Assembly (NCBI GenBank): GCA_014860665.1
Contig: JACZJI010000094.1
Location: 1-37,503 of the forward strand
DNA: 37,503 nt
Reading direction: 5' to 3'
From: Bacteroidales bacterium
Lineage (GTDB): Bacteria; Bacteroidota; Bacteroidia; Bacteroidales; F082
Shown here: positions 15,493 through 23,386 of the stretch, piece after piece
Position numbering within the stretch: position 1 is the stretch's first letter
How the letters are laid out: each line of letters begins with the position of its first letter
Position numbers and translations under genes: made by a program
Notes under the pieces: model-generated
Databases searched by the model: none
What the model saw: the letters and a program-made list of their open reading frames with translations, nothing else
What the model was told of the DNA's origin: nothing

Positions 15493-15522
15493 TTTGCCCG
15501 CCGTGAAAATTGATTTACTTTG
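15493..15522 (+). promoter_or_regulatory. Candidate promoter for methylglyoxal synthase
   Basis: TTTG at 15493-15496 is followed 18-19 bp later by (T)TACTTTG ending at 15522. Both boxes resemble the Bacteroidota -33/-7 pair. Transcription would start near 15528, about 50 nt before the ATG at 15577. It is divergent from the regulator promoter, so a shared operator is possible. Confidence 0.5.
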
Positions 15523-15576
15523 TAAAAAATTAGGATTTATGATGCCCGGGAACTAAAGGGCCAAAATTTTGAGACA

Positions 15577-16032
15577 ATGATAAAAACAATTGGTTTAGTT
15601 GCCCACGATAACAGGAAACAGGATTTGATAGAGTGGGTTGAATATAATTTTAACAGACTGAAAAATAAACATCTGGTTTGCACAGGTACAACAGGAAGAC
15701 TGGTAAGAGAAGCCCTGGAACGGAAGTTAAAACCTGGCAATACTTTCGAGAATATGACCATTTTAAAATCGGGTCCGCTGGGTGGTGACCAGCAGCTGGG
15801 TGCCATGATTGCTGAAGGTAAAATTGATATGCTGATTTTCTTGTGGGACCCGATGCAGCCGCAGCCACATGATGTGGATGTAAAAGCGTTGTCGAGAATT
15901 TCAGTGATGTACAATGTTCCTACAGCCGATAATCGTGCAACTGCGGATTTTCTTATCACGTCAAGTCTTTATAAATCGGATTATAAACCTTTGTTAAAGG
16001 ATTATTCTTCCTACACAAAAAGAGAGATTTAA
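15577..16032 (+). CDS. mgsA: Methylglyoxal synthase
   Basis: A 151-residue protein, the typical length. Family motifs are LVAHDNRKQDLIEWV at the N-terminus, CTGTTGRLV (phosphate binding), SGPLGGDQQLGAMIAEG (containing the catalytic Asp), LWDPMQPQPHDVDVKAL (the active-site His) and YNVPTADNRATADFL. It converts DHAP to methylglyoxal and phosphate in the cytoplasm, a bypass of lower glycolysis that relieves sugar-phosphate stress. Its gene is divergent from the Crp/Fnr regulator of the neighbouring DHAP-producing locus. The next gene starts at the base after its stop. Confidence 0.96.
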   Translation: MIKTIGLVAHDNRKQDLIEWVEYNFNRLKNKHLVCTGTTGRLVREALERKLKPGNTFENMTILKSGPLGGDQQLGAMIAEGKIDMLIFLWDPMQPQPHDVDVKALSRISVMYNVPTADNRATADFLITSSLYKSDYKPLLKDYSSYTKREI

Positions 16033-16416
16033 ATGAAAGATTTTAAGTATTACATCAGTATTGATGCTGAACCGGAAGATGTCTACGCTTGTCTGACAAA
16101 TCCTTTTACCATTGAATTATGGTCGGATATGCCAGCCAAAGTGGAAGCTGTTCCGGACACAGAGTTTGAAATATTAGATGGCGGCATTATTGGTAAGATG
16201 CTGGAGCTGGAAACCAACAAAAAAGTGGTACAGCAATGGTATTTCGGTGAACAGGAAGAGCCTTCCATAGTTACCATCCTGATACATCCCGATAAGTCAA
16301 AAGTATCGGTGGAACTGCACCATTCCAATATTCCTGATGAAGATTTTAAAGACATTACGGAAGGCTGGAAGAAATATTATCTGGGAAGAATCAAAGAGTT
16401 TCTGGAATTGGAGTAA
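16033..16416 (+). CDS. SRPBCC (START-like, AHSA1-type) domain protein
   Basis: A 127-residue protein with the Bet v 1-like SRPBCC fold seen in AHSA1/activator-of-Hsp90-type proteins. The N-terminal strand-helix FKYYISIDAEPEDVYACLTNPFTIELWSDMP is the typical opening. Next comes a strand-rich middle with QQWYFGEQEEPSIVTILI. The C-terminal helix ITEGWKKYYLGRIKEFLEL closes the ligand cavity. These proteins bind hydrophobic ligands or partner proteins; the target is unknown. The ATG directly follows the mgsA stop codon with no gap, so translation is probably coupled. Confidence 0.85.
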   Translation: MKDFKYYISIDAEPEDVYACLTNPFTIELWSDMPAKVEAVPDTEFEILDGGIIGKMLELETNKKVVQQWYFGEQEEPSIVTILIHPDKSKVSVELHHSNIPDEDFKDITEGWKKYYLGRIKEFLELE

Positions 16417-16464
16417 TATTCGGTGATGCTGAAAAATTATTTCGCAAAGAGGGCACTTTATTTT

Positions 16465-16472
16465 TAAATTTG
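16465..16472 (+). promoter_or_regulatory. Candidate -7 element (TAAATTTG) for the DUF4293 gene
   Basis: TAAATTTG fits TAnnTTTG, 24 bp before the ATG at 16497. At the -33 position there is a near match, TTTCG. Confidence 0.45.
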
Positions 16473-16496
16473 CATCCCTAAATAATATTTAAACAG

Positions 16497-16967
16497 ATGA
16501 TTCAACGCAAACAGACGCTTTTTTTGCTGGGCGCCATAGTGGCTTCCATAGTGTTGTTTTTTTTACCGCTGGCAAATTTTATCGGAGTAGAGGACTCCAT
16601 TATTCTGACCATTCATTCAGTACAAAGCCTGGTTCCTGACAAGGTTTTTCCGAATAGCCTGATCTTTGTTCTCCCGATTCTTTCAGCGAATCTCTTTGTG
16701 ATAGTGTTTTCGTTGATCACCATATTACTGTTTAAAAACCGGAAAAGGCAGTTACACATCATTAAATTAAATATACTGGTAGAAGTATTGTTTATCGGGT
16801 TGTTTTTCTTTTACTACGTGGGAAGTCTGGAAAAACTTACCGGTGGCACTGCAAGCTATAAAGCCGGGATTTTCATGCCGTTAATAGCTCTGATATTCCT
16901 TGTTCTGGCACATTTTAGTGTGCTTCATGATGAGAAACTGGTACGCAGCGCTGACAGATTGCGTTAA
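16497..16967 (+). CDS. DUF4293 family membrane protein
   Basis: A 156-residue inner-membrane protein with four predicted helices: about 7-27 (LFLLGAIVASIVLFFLPLA), 55-80 (LIFVLPILSANLFVIVFSLI), 90-110 (KLNILVEVLFIGLFFFYYVG) and 125-145 (GIFMPLIALIFLVLAHFSVL). The opening MIQRKQTLFLL followed by a hydrophobic helix is the hallmark of DUF4293, a family restricted to Bacteroidota as far as I know, with no assigned function. The gene ends 2 bp before the opposing metallophosphoesterase stop, leaving no room for a separate terminator. Confidence 0.85.
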   Translation: MIQRKQTLFLLGAIVASIVLFFLPLANFIGVEDSIILTIHSVQSLVPDKVFPNSLIFVLPILSANLFVIVFSLITILLFKNRKRQLHIIKLNILVEVLFIGLFFFYYVGSLEKLTGGTASYKAGIFMPLIALIFLVLAHFSVLHDEKLVRSADRLR

Positions 16968-16969
16968 TA

Positions 16970-17473
16970 TCAGAGTTCTCTTTTCCTGTCTATTTCAAGT
17001 ATTTCCAAATCTTCGATGCGGTCTTTATTGATGTTAAAACGCATCATCGTGATCTTGGTGTGAAATCCTGAATTTCCTGCAGCACCCGGATTCAGATGCA
17101 GGAGCTTATTCTTTTTATCGTAAATGACCTTTAGAATGTGAGAATGTCCTGAGATAAACAATCCTGGTTGGAACTGTTGTATTAAAACCCTGGCTTTGGG
17201 ACTGTAACGGCCCGGATATCCTCCGATGTGCATCATCAAAACCAGCGTGTCTTCTGTCTTAAATAAAGCATATTCAGGAAAATCTTTTCTTAACGGTTGC
17301 CCGTCAATGTTACCGTAAACAGCCCGCAACGGCTTCATTGCTTCCAGTTTGTCTGCAACTTCATCCGTACCTATATCTCCGGCGTGCCATATTTCATCGC
17401 AATCAGCGAAAAAAGTTTTTGCCCTCTCCGGGATAGAACCATGTGTATCGGAGAGGAGGCCTATTTTCTTCAT
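16970..17473 (-). CDS. Metallophosphoesterase, YfcE/MJ0936 family
   Basis: A 167-residue calcineurin-like phosphoesterase of the short YfcE/MJ0936 type. The metal-binding motifs occur in order: LLSDTHGSIPE (D and H), WHAGDIG (the shared Asp), VYGNIDG (Asn), LMMHIGGYPGR, ISGHSHILK (GHxH) and LNPGAAG. Family members hydrolyse phosphodiesters in vitro; the natural substrate is rarely known. A cytoplasmic enzyme with no signal peptide. It lies 21 bp downstream of the DUF3078 gene on the same strand, so the two may share a transcript. Confidence 0.92.
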   Translation of the reverse strand: MKKIGLLSDTHGSIPERAKTFFADCDEIWHAGDIGTDEVADKLEAMKPLRAVYGNIDGQPLRKDFPEYALFKTEDTLVLMMHIGGYPGRYSPKARVLIQQFQPGLFISGHSHILKVIYDKKNKLLHLNPGAAGNSGFHTKITMMRFNINKDRIEDLEILEIDRKREL

Positions 17474-17494
17474 AAATCGTCAGAAATCAAATTA

Positions 17495-18409
17495 TTAGAA
17501 AGTATAACCAATGCCCACCATCAGCAATTGCTTGAACTGTAACCTGGGGGCCTTAATACCCTCATTATTTGCTATCAGTACTTTGTTGTTGTAAAGCATT
17601 TGGGTGGAAATATCCACATTCAGCCAGCTGTTTACTTTCATTCCCAGCAAAACCTGCCAGTCCACATCAATATTTTGGGGATTGTCGAGGTAGTCTGAGA
17701 ACAGGGATAATTTGGTGTTCAGATTGACATTTTTTGCAATATCATAGTTTAATGTTGCATAAAGCCTTGCTCCGAAAGCAAAATAAGCTTTGCTGGCATG
17801 TTTGATGATGTTTCCGGCGGAATCGGTTTCAGCCGGTTTCAAACCGAAAGAACCCTCATCTGCCAGCCGCTGGTTGTTCACATAAACAATCCGTGGCGTA
17901 ACAGGCGAAAAGTTGATTTCCAGAAATTTGTTGGGCTTGTATTGAATTCCGGGGCCTAAATCAATGGTGAGAGGCGCCAGGAAACCTGAAATTGAAGTGC
18001 TGGAATCTACAGAGTAATTATAACCATTTGCAAACTGAGTTTGGATACTTCCCAGTATTGTAAAAAACCAATGCTTTTGCCACTGGACTTTATATATCGA
18101 GTAAATTTGGATTTGGTCGTCTGTTTTCATGGGGTTTGAATTTCCTATCAAAGAATATCCCAAAGCCAGATTAACAGTATTTGTCCAACCGATTTTACCT
18201 TTTTGGTAATCGGCATGCATCATATATTTGCCAATGACGCCATAAGCATTTTCTCCACCGGCAGCCCAGTTGGAGAAATAGTTTTCATTAAAATTCAGAC
18301 TCGCTTTTCCATTGATTTTCCAAAGTTTAGTGCTGTCAGTTTTGGTCTGGCATTGCAATCCCAATACAGTTCCAAATAGTATGAGAATGAGTAGTGATAG
18401 CTTTTTCAT
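17495..18409 (-). CDS. DUF3078 outer-membrane beta-barrel-like protein
   Basis: A 304-residue protein with a signal peptide (MKKLSLLILILFGTVLGLQC) and alternating strand patterns throughout. The opening KLWKINGKASLNFNENYFSNWAAGGENAYGVIGKY is the DUF3078 hallmark (W...SLNFNQ..FSNWAAGG). The C-terminus ends in a beta-strand with terminal Phe (MVGIGYTF), as in outer-membrane barrels inserted by BAM. The family is found in Bacteroidota and has no known function. Gene neighbourhood is uninformative: a divergent rmuC upstream and a metallophosphoesterase downstream. Confidence 0.88.
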   Translation of the reverse strand: MKKLSLLILILFGTVLGLQCQTKTDSTKLWKINGKASLNFNENYFSNWAAGGENAYGVIGKYMMHADYQKGKIGWTNTVNLALGYSLIGNSNPMKTDDQIQIYSIYKVQWQKHWFFTILGSIQTQFANGYNYSVDSSTSISGFLAPLTIDLGPGIQYKPNKFLEINFSPVTPRIVYVNNQRLADEGSFGLKPAETDSAGNIIKHASKAYFAFGARLYATLNYDIAKNVNLNTKLSLFSDYLDNPQNIDVDWQVLLGMKVNSWLNVDISTQMLYNNKVLIANNEGIKAPRLQFKQLLMVGIGYTF

Positions 18410-18519
18410 AGCTGGATGATTTGTGGTTTAATATTTTATATTCAAAAATAAGCAATTATTCTCAACTTAGCCTTCTGCGAACGCAGCAAAAAAACGCTAT
18501 TTTTACTAAAAAATTAACT

Positions 18520-19866
18520 ATGGAATTGCTCTATTTGATTATTGGTCTTCTGGTAGGGATTTTTCTTGCTTTTATATATTTTAAACAAAGGGAAAAAGCA
18601 CTTTCTGCCGGGCTTCAGTCGGAACGGGAAAAAGATGCTGTAAGCGCCATGGAAAGGGCTTCAGCTTTTGAAAGTCAGATTGCCGTGCTGAATGAAAGAA
18701 TCAAAAATACAACTACCGAAAAGGACAGCCTTGAAAAAAAATGGACATCCTCGGAAGAAGAAAACAACAGGCTTCAGAATCAGGTAGCAACATTACAAAC
18801 AGAGTCAAAACATCTGGAAGAGAAACTTGCTGAAGGAAAGAATGAGATGGAGCAGTTGCAGGAAAGATTTAAATCGGAGTTTCAAAATCTGGCCAACGCC
18901 ATTTTAAAGCAGAATACAAAAGAGTTTAATGAATCATCTCAGAAGCAGATGAATGACATCCTCAATCCATTGAAGGAAAAGATCATGGATTTTGAGAAGA
19001 AAGTAGAAGAGACTTATCAGAAAGGTAAAATTGACCAGACGGTATTAAAGGAGGAGTTGAAGCGACTTCAGGAGTTGAACAAGCAGTTGGGTGAAGAGGC
19101 CGGAAATCTTACAAAAGCATTAAAATCTGATAGCAAGAAACAAGGGAACTGGGGAGAAGTGGTGCTGGAACGCATTCTGGAAAGATCAGGCCTGATTAAG
19201 GATGAGGAGTATTTTCTGCAATATACTGCTGAAGGTGAAAACGGCAAAGTGTATCGTCCTGATGTTGTAATCAAGCTGCCTGAAGAAAAGCATCTGGTCA
19301 TCGATTCCAAGGTGTCGCTGACAGCTTTTCAGCAATATATCTCAGCAGAAGAAGAGAGTAAAAGGGACGCCGCTTTGAAACAACACATCCTTTCTATAAA
19401 AAATCACATCAAAGAGCTGCGGGAGAAGAATTATGACCAACTGAAGGGATTGAATACACCTGATTTCGTGCTGATGTTTCTGCCTGTGGAACCAGCCTTT
19501 GCAGTGGCAGTGCAAACCGAACTCGATCTGTTTAACGACGCCTTTGAAAAGGGAATAATCATCGTAAGCCCGACCACATTGCTGGCGACTTTGCGCACGG
19601 TGGCTTCCATCTGGCGTCACGAACGGCAAACTCAAAATGCACTGGAAATTGCCAGTCAGGGTGCCAGTCTTTATGATAAATTTGTGGGCTTTATGGAAGA
19701 TCTGGAAAAAATCGGGACTAATCTGAACAAAGCACAGGAATCCTATAATGAAGCCCAGAAAAAGCTTACTACGGGACGTGGTAATCTGGTTCGGCAGGTT
19801 GAAAAATTGAAACAACTTGGAGTGAAGACTTCCAAAAGCATTGACCAAAAATACCTCGATAATTAA
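18520..19866 (+). CDS. rmuC: DNA recombination protein RmuC
   Basis: 448 residues from the ATG at 18520 (MELLYLIIG). An upstream TTG at 18421 would add an atypical leader, so I reject it. Residues 2-22 are a membrane anchor (LLYLIIGLLVGIFLAFIYF). About 25-200 is a long coiled coil. The C-terminal RmuC domain, a PD-(D/E)XK-like fold, carries KQGNWGEVVLERILERSGL, YRPDVVIKLPEEKHLVIDSKVSL, VLMFLPVEPAF and SPTTLLATLRTVASIWR. RmuC limits inversion at short inverted repeats and is thought to be a nuclease. It is followed one base later by rlmB, and it is divergent from the DUF3078 gene. Confidence 0.95.
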   Translation: MELLYLIIGLLVGIFLAFIYFKQREKALSAGLQSEREKDAVSAMERASAFESQIAVLNERIKNTTTEKDSLEKKWTSSEEENNRLQNQVATLQTESKHLEEKLAEGKNEMEQLQERFKSEFQNLANAILKQNTKEFNESSQKQMNDILNPLKEKIMDFEKKVEETYQKGKIDQTVLKEELKRLQELNKQLGEEAGNLTKALKSDSKKQGNWGEVVLERILERSGLIKDEEYFLQYTAEGENGKVYRPDVVIKLPEEKHLVIDSKVSLTAFQQYISAEEESKRDAALKQHILSIKNHIKELREKNYDQLKGLNTPDFVLMFLPVEPAFAVAVQTELDLFNDAFEKGIIIVSPTTLLATLRTVASIWRHERQTQNALEIASQGASLYDKFVGFMEDLEKIGTNLNKAQESYNEAQKKLTTGRGNLVRQVEKLKQLGVKTSKSIDQKYLDN

Positions 19867-19867
19867 T

Positions 19868-20623
19868 ATGTGGGATCAAGAGAAAGATACGCAGGAAATG
19901 ATTTACGGCATCCGGCCGTTGATTGAAGCCATCCGTTCGGGAAAAGAAGTGGAGAAGGTTTTTCTGCAGACAGGAGCGGGGAGCCCTGCTTTAAAGGAGT
20001 TGATAGCGTTGCTGAAAGAAAGGATGATTCCTTTTCAGAACGTCCCACTGGAAAAGCTCAACCGCATTACACGTAAGAACCATCAGGGGGTGGTGGCGTT
20101 TATTGCGCCCGTGCAGTTTCATAATATTGAACAACTGCTGCCTGCCCTTTACGAACAGGGAAAAGAACCTTTTATTCTGGTACTCGATCGCGTTACCGAC
20201 GTGAGGAATTTTGGTGCTTTGCTGCGTACAGCAGAGAGCGCCGGTGTGGATGCAGTGCTGATGCCTTCCAAAGGTTCGGCCCAGTTGAATTCCGGAACCA
20301 TTAAATCTTCGGCGGGTGCCATTTTTAAAGTTCCCATCTGCCGCGAACACAATCTGAAAGATGCGCTTCTGTTTTTGAAAAACAGCGGATTAAAACTCGT
20401 GGCTGTGACTGAAAAAGCAGAAAACCTTTATTTTGAAGAAAATCTTTCCGGCCCGCTGGCGCTGGTTATGGGCTCTGAAGGCGAAGGTATTTCCGAAGCT
20501 TACCTGAAACTTACCGATGTGAAAGTAAAGATTCCTATGTTCGGTGAGATCGAATCACTTAATGTTTCCGTGGCTGCCGGTGTTTTGATCTATGAAGTGG
20601 TAAGACAACGGATGAAATCCTGA
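19868..20623 (+). CDS. rlmB: 23S rRNA (guanosine-2'-O-)-methyltransferase RlmB / TrmH family
   Basis: 251 residues from the ATG at 19868; earlier in-frame codons overlap rmuC and lack family similarity. The N-terminal substrate-binding domain (about 1-80) reads MIYGIRPLIEAIRSGKEVEKVFLQ. The SPOUT domain has the three TrmH motifs: LDRVTDVRNFGALLRTAES (motif 1), LVMGSEGEGISEAYL (motif 2) and IPMFGEIESLNVSVAAGVLIYEVVRQR (motif 3, knot). It would methylate G2251 (E. coli numbering) in the 23S rRNA peptidyl-transferase region, although TrmH-family members can have other RNA targets. The start lies one base after the rmuC stop, so the two are an operon. Confidence 0.92.
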   Translation: MWDQEKDTQEMIYGIRPLIEAIRSGKEVEKVFLQTGAGSPALKELIALLKERMIPFQNVPLEKLNRITRKNHQGVVAFIAPVQFHNIEQLLPALYEQGKEPFILVLDRVTDVRNFGALLRTAESAGVDAVLMPSKGSAQLNSGTIKSSAGAIFKVPICREHNLKDALLFLKNSGLKLVAVTEKAENLYFEENLSGPLALVMGSEGEGISEAYLKLTDVKVKIPMFGEIESLNVSVAAGVLIYEVVRQRMKS

Positions 20624-20624
20624 A

Positions 20625-20676
20625 ATGTGAGTACGTGAAGTGTGAGCTAAAGTTTATTAAGTGCCTTAAGTTAAGG
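20625..20676 (+). repeat. AAGTGCCTTAAG-type dispersed motif (copy 3)
   Basis: The region contains GTGAGCTAAAGTTTATTAAG followed by TGCCTTAAGTTAAG. It shares AAGTGCCTTAAG with 14808-14820 (inverted) and CTAAAGTT with 350-358. It lies just past the rlmB stop. Confidence 0.55.
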
Positions 20677-20777
20677 AGCTGTTTCTATACAATTATCTGA
20701 TTATTATTTCCTCATTGTTTTCAGAAAAAATCCGCTGAAATGATGAAAGTTTTATGCTCCAAAAAGAAGGGCTCCAG

Positions 20778-20908
20778 CTCATGCCCATCTCTTGCCAAAC
20801 TCATGCCCATCTCTTTGTCAACTCATGCTCATCTCTTGGATAACTCATGACCATCTCTTGATAAAGTTATGCCCATCTCTTGAGCAACTCATGCCCATGA
20901 GTTTGCCC
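20778..20908. repeat. Tandem repeat, six copies of a 22-bp unit
   Basis: Copies begin at 20778, 20800, 20822, 20844, 20866 and 20888. The core CTCATGCCCATCTCTTG is followed by a variable 5-bp segment ending in AA. The period is exactly 22 bp across the first five. The last copy diverges into CTCATGCCCATGAG, an inverted repeat of CTCATG around CC. Period 22 is not a multiple of three and no ORF runs through, so it is not coding. The intergenic stretch 20624-21119 contains no gene that I can see. Confidence 0.92.
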
Positions 20909-21015
20909 TGCTCAGAAAAAGGGGTAAAAATCCCTTGAAAAGAGCTCCCCCAATCGTAAGCTTGTTTTTAAAATTTCCTGCTTAGGGGAATTTTGGAATT
21001 ATTCAGAAATTGCCG

Positions 21016-21041
21016 TAGAGACAGTATGTATAGCGTCTCTA
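21016..21041. repeat. Inverted repeat TAGAGAC ... GTCTCTA
   Basis: TAGAGAC (21016-21022) pairs with GTCTCTA (21035-21041) around a 12-nt loop. GTAGAGAC...GTCTCTAC-type hairpins are common dispersed intergenic elements in several phyla. No T tract follows, so it is probably a repeat rather than a terminator. Confidence 0.6.
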
Positions 21042-21068
21042 TGCTAAATTGAAAAGATTAATGGACAC

Positions 21069-21107
21069 AAAAAAAACTCCGGCTCGATGGAACCGGAGTT
21101 TTTTTTT
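21069..21107. terminator. Strong intrinsic terminator after rplS
   Basis: The stem AACTCCGG (21075-21082) / CCGGAGTT (21093-21100) has a 10-nt loop, with an A tract on the left and a T tract on the right. It works on both strands. On the minus strand it lies 13 bp past the rplS stop codon. Confidence 0.9.
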
Positions 21108-21119
21108 AATCTTATAAGA

Positions 21120-21473
21120 TTATTGTCTTTTTTCTTTGATTCTGGCTTTTTTACCACGAAGGTTTCTGAAGTAGAAGATACGGGCTCTGCGAACCACACC
21201 AACCTTATTTACTTCAATTTCTTCAATGAAAGGTGATGAAACAGGGAAAATTCTTTCAACACCAATGTTGCCGGAAATTTTACGAACAGTAAAAGTAGCT
21301 GTTGGGCCGCTTCCTGCACGCTGAATTACTACACCCCTGAATTTCTGGAGCCGTTCCTTATTTCCTTCAATGATTTTATAAGTAACGGTGATGGTGTCAC
21401 CGGCTTTGAATTTCGGAAATTCTTTGATTGCTACAGTGTCTTCTATCAACTGAATTAATTCCTGCTTGCTCAT
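21120..21473 (-). CDS. rplS: 50S ribosomal protein L19
   Basis: A 117-residue protein, the normal length. The sequence [67 protein letters not shown] is diagnostic and ends with the basic [21 protein letters not shown]19 sits at the interface of the two ribosomal subunits. The gene has its own promoter (21511-21540) and terminator (21069-21107), so it can be transcribed apart from trmD, which lies 161 bp upstream. rpsP and rimM, which accompany these genes in many bacteria, are not here. Confidence 0.98.
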   Translation of the reverse strand: MSKQELIQLIEDTVAIKEFPKFKAGDTITVTYKIIEGNKERLQKFRGVVIQRAGSGPTATFTVRKISGNIGVERIFPVSSPFIEEIEVNKVGVVRRARIFYFRNLRGKKARIKEKRQ

Positions 21474-21510
21474 CTTTTTATGCTTTGTAGTGATGTTTCA
21501 AAAATGAGTG

Positions 21511-21540
21511 CAAATATACTGCTATTTCTTTAAATGCAAA
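21511..21540 (-). promoter_or_regulatory. Promoter of rplS (TTTG-N18-TATATTTG)
   Basis: On the minus strand, TTTG (21537-21540) is followed after 18 bp by TATATTTG (21511-21518). This is a good match to the Bacteroidota -33/-7 pair. The leader to the ATG at 21473 would be about 30 nt. Confidence 0.75.
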
Positions 21541-21634
21541 TTATTTGATGCAAAAATCTGTTTTATTTATTCACGACGGATTGTCAACAAGTTTTTCAGG
21601 TGCTTACAGATTTTGTCGGACATTTCGCCAGCGT

Positions 21635-22312
21635 TTAATCCTCTAATAAATCAGGTCTTCTCTCTTTTGTACGCTTCAGCGACTGCTCGTATTTCCATTC
21701 TTCAATCATCTTCTCGTTTCCGGAAAGCAGTATATCCGGCACTTCCCAGCCTTTATAATTCCTGGGACGCGTGTATACCGGAGGTGAAATCAGCTGGTTT
21801 TGGAATGAATCGCTGAGTGCGGAAACTTCATTTCCGAGTACGCCCGGAATCAACCGAACGAGACTATCCGTAATAATGGCCGCAGCCAGTTCTCCTCCTG
21901 ATAACACGTAATTTCCTACCGAAATTTCTTTGGTAATATAATGTTCACGGATTCTCTCATCAATTCCTTTGTAATGCCCGCAAAGAATCATGAGGTTTTC
22001 ATAAGTGGAAAGTTTGTTTGCCATGGGCTGATCGAACAGTTCCCCATCGGGACTGGTATAAATAATTTCGTCGTACTCCCTTTCGCTTTTCAATTTTTCA
22101 ATCTGGGCAGCTACAGGTTCAATCATCATTACCATCCCGGCGCCTCCGGAAAAAGCATAATCATCCACCTGTTTGTGTTTCCCAATGCCGAAATCCCTCA
22201 ACTGGTGCAAATAAATCTCTGCCAACCCTTTATCTTTGGCTCTCTGGATAATCGAATGGCCAAAGGGGCCTTCAAACATTTCAGGAAACAATGTGATAAT
22301 GTCAATTCTCAT
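21635..22312 (-). CDS. trmD: tRNA (guanine-N1-)-methyltransferase TrmD
   Basis: A 225-residue SPOUT methyltransferase. Visible motifs are [51 protein letters not shown] (knot region), [32 protein letters not shown] and [20 protein letters not shown]. It methylates G37 of tRNAs that read codons starting with C, preventing +1 frameshifts, and is essential in most bacteria. It is slightly shorter than the E. coli enzyme, as usual for this phylum. A TAATTTTG box lies only a few bases before the start codon, so the message may be leaderless. Confidence 0.97.
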   Translation of the reverse strand: MRIDIITLFPEMFEGPFGHSIIQRAKDKGLAEIYLHQLRDFGIGKHKQVDDYAFSGGAGMVMMIEPVAAQIEKLKSEREYDEIIYTSPDGELFDQPMANKLSTYENLMILCGHYKGIDERIREHYITKEISVGNYVLSGGELAAAIITDSLVRLIPGVLGNEVSALSDSFQNQLISPPVYTRPRNYKGWEVPDILLSGNEKMIEEWKYEQSLKRTKERRPDLLED

Positions 22313-22316
22313 GGCG

Positions 22317-22324
22317 CAAAATTA
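22317..22324 (-). promoter_or_regulatory. -7 element (TAATTTTG) almost touching the trmD start codon
   Basis: Minus-strand TAATTTTG ends 4 bp before the ATG at 22310-22312. With the usual spacing, transcription would start at or next to the A of ATG. There is no clear -33 TTTG. Confidence 0.45.
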
Positions 22325-22344
22325 GGGTTTTTCGCTTTGCCTTA

Positions 22345-23259
22345 TTACCGGTGCTGATGAATCAGGCTTTTGTCGTCATTATTTATAAATTCAGGCTGTA
22401 TGGTTACATGGTCAATGCCCATTTCATGAGCGATAGTCTGGATCTGTTCCAGTTGCTTTTCAAATTCCGACACCGGACTATCCTCCATCAAATCAATGTG
22501 TGCTTCCATGTTTATCTGATTGTCGGTAAGCAGCCATAGGTGCAAATGATGCAGGTTTTTGACGCCCTCCACAGATTCGATTTTACTTGTTAGTTTTTGG
22601 ATGTCGATCTTTCCCGGAGAGCAAAGCATGATGATATTGATAGATTCCACAAAGAGATGCCAGCTCGAATATATCAGATAGCAGGCAATCAGAAGTGTAA
22701 TGAGCCCGTCGATCCAGTAGATGCCGTAAAATTTCATCAGCAAACCGCCTGCCAGTACAGCAATGGAGGTGAGCATGTCCGTAAACAAGTGTAGGTAAGC
22801 CGACTTGATGTTGATGCTTTTTTTTGCATCTGATTTGATAAGCAGAACGCTCAGACCGTTTACAACTATGGAGGCGAAAGCCAGCCATACTACTGTCATA
22901 GAATGAATGTCGTGCGGATGCATCATGCGGTCTACAGCTTCGAATCCCAGATAAATGGCGATGCCCATTAAAACAGCTGAGTTAATAAAAGCAGCCAGTA
23001 TTTCGGCACGTTGTAATCCGAAAGTATAACGGGTGGTGAATTTACGAGCCGCCAGCCGGTGGGCTATATACGAAATACATAAAGAAAGCACGTCGCTGAA
23101 GTTGTGCAGTGCATCAGAAAGCAAAGCGATACTTCCTGAAAGGATACCTCCAATGGTCTGCGCAATACTGATCCCTAAATTCAGGGCGATGGAAATAAAC
23201 AGATTTTTCCCTTTTAAGGAGCTATGACTGTGGTCATGATTATGATGATGTTCACCCAT
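22345..23259 (-). CDS. Cation diffusion facilitator (CDF) family metal exporter
   Basis: A 304-residue inner-membrane protein of the CzcD/ZnT type. The N-terminus is His-rich (GEHHHNHDHSHS), a typical metal-collecting segment. Six membrane helices follow; helix 2 carries DALHNFSDVLSLCISY and helix 5 carries HLFTDMLTSIAVL, giving the HxxxD pairs that bind the transported metal. The C-terminal cytoplasmic domain (about 205-300) has the ferredoxin-like fold with HHLHLWLL and HVTIQPEF. It exports Zn(II), perhaps also Co(II) or Cd(II), in exchange for protons. A TAAATTTG box at 23276-23283 lies 17 bp upstream. No metal-responsive regulator is adjacent. Confidence 0.93.
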   Translation of the reverse strand: MGEHHHNHDHSHSSLKGKNLFISIALNLGISIAQTIGGILSGSIALLSDALHNFSDVLSLCISYIAHRLAARKFTTRYTFGLQRAEILAAFINSAVLMGIAIYLGFEAVDRMMHPHDIHSMTVVWLAFASIVVNGLSVLLIKSDAKKSINIKSAYLHLFTDMLTSIAVLAGGLLMKFYGIYWIDGLITLLIACYLIYSSWHLFVESINIIMLCSPGKIDIQKLTSKIESVEGVKNLHHLHLWLLTDNQINMEAHIDLMEDSPVSEFEKQLEQIQTIAHEMGIDHVTIQPEFINNDDKSLIHQHR

Positions 23260-23275
23260 AAAAATCAGTTTTTCG

Positions 23276-23283
23276 CAAATTTA
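23276..23283 (-). promoter_or_regulatory. Candidate -7 element (TAAATTTG) for the CDF gene
   Basis: Minus-strand TAAATTTG, 17 bp upstream of the ATG at 23259; the leader would be about 10 nt. No -33 partner was identified. Confidence 0.4.
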
Positions 23284-23370
23284 GTAAAAACTTCAGGCTG
23301 TGGTAATATCTGATCCTGAGTAGGTGGGAGTGCGCCGATTGGTTATGAGAAACTGATGATTAATGATAAC

Positions 23371-23386
23371 AAATCAGTGTCACATT
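23371..23386. repeat. Second copy of the AAATCAGTGTCnCATT word
   Basis: It matches 9702-9717, the right edge of the phased array near the GxxExxY gene, at 15 of 16 bases. As there, it overlaps the 3' end (stop codon) of a minus-strand gene. TGAT/ATGATAA words precede it (23354-23370). It may be a solo or decayed end of the same element. Confidence 0.5.

Noticed and set aside
20778..20908. CRISPR array
   Set aside because: The 22-bp units are almost fully repeated, with only about 5 variable bases per unit and no spacers of 25-40 bp. No cas genes are in the window.
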